Assembly: GCA_027318475.1 (NCBI GenBank)
Contig: DAHVPC010000006.1
Coordinates: 4,120-39,575 of the forward strand
DNA length: 35,456 nucleotides
Direction of reading: 5' to 3'
Origin: Candidatus Cloacimonadota bacterium
Lineage (GTDB): Bacteria > Cloacimonadota > Cloacimonadia > Cloacimonadales > Cloacimonadaceae
The translations under genes and the position numbers were made by a program. This document shows, one piece after another, positions 35,425 to 35,456 of the stretch (the first letter of the stretch is position 1; every line of letters begins with the position of its first letter). Below the pieces are notes generated by a model. That model was not told where the DNA came from. It did no database searches and worked only from the letters and a program-made list of their open reading frames with translations.

Positions 35425-35456
35425 TATATAAACATCATAACAATGTTTGTCCCTAA

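Larger units (their letters stand above)
34689..35456 (+). other. 768-bp noncoding, repeat-rich right end
   Basis: No credible gene is present; a 62-codon frame at 34849 has no ribosome site and runs into the repeat. The stretch contains the second 112-bp repeat, the fifth 19-bp repeat head with its hairpin, and a long perfect hairpin. I see no convincing promoter for the ABC operon here; TTGACA on the minus strand near 34736 has no -10 partner. Confidence 0.6.

Overview
The window carries about 22 protein genes, one tRNA and several blocks of intergenic repeats. Its content suggests a Gram-negative bacterium of the Fibrobacterota-Chlorobiota-Bacteroidota (FCB) superphylum. The evidence is large secreted proteins ending in type IX secretion system (T9SS)-style sorting domains (YPNP motif, 'GVYIA' or 'GIYYY' strand), a PorQ-like outer membrane protein, and a complete inner-membrane-to-secretin type IV pilus block. 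I would guess Candidatus Cloacimonadota or a close relative. That placement is inference, because there is no rRNA or other marker that settles it.

Region 1 (1-10247, all minus strand) is one long type IV pilus cluster. In transcription order it holds a major pilin, PilT, two prepilin-like minor pilins, a large PilX-like protein, PilM, PilN, PilO, PilP, the PilQ secretin, and an Ig-repeat lipoprotein that runs off the left edge. Genes overlap or lie within about 30 bp of each other. A near-consensus sigma-54 promoter stands just upstream of the major pilin, so the cluster, or at least pilA, is probably RpoN-controlled.

Region 2 (10416-15784) has a divergently transcribed PpiC/SurA-like lipoprotein with a strong terminator, then a minus-strand secreted protein with a T9SS-like C-terminal domain and a GNAT-like acetyltransferase-family protein. 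Region 3 (15785-17410) has an intergenic stretch with a dispersed 112-bp repeat, then efp (elongation factor P) and a small cysteine-rich protein. In the small protein an in-frame TGA interrupts what looks like a longer zinc-ribbon reading frame.

Region 4 (17435-25653, plus strand) is a compact three-gene secretion cassette: an M6-like metalloprotease homologue whose catalytic Glu is Gln (HQFGH), a PorQ-like outer membrane protein, and a subtilisin-family protease with intact catalytic residues. Both protease-like proteins carry T9SS-type C-termini. Region 5 (25654-26698) is noncoding and repeat-rich, with a MITE- or REP-like element bounded by 46-bp inverted repeats.

Region 6 (26699-34688, minus strand) is mostly housekeeping: an ABC ATPase and MacB-type permease, a YihY-family membrane protein and purH in one overlapping operon, then tRNA-Ser(GGA), sppA and rng (RNase G/E). 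The last 768 bp hold the second, inverted copy of the 112-bp repeat, another copy of the 19-bp repeat head, and a very strong perfect hairpin.
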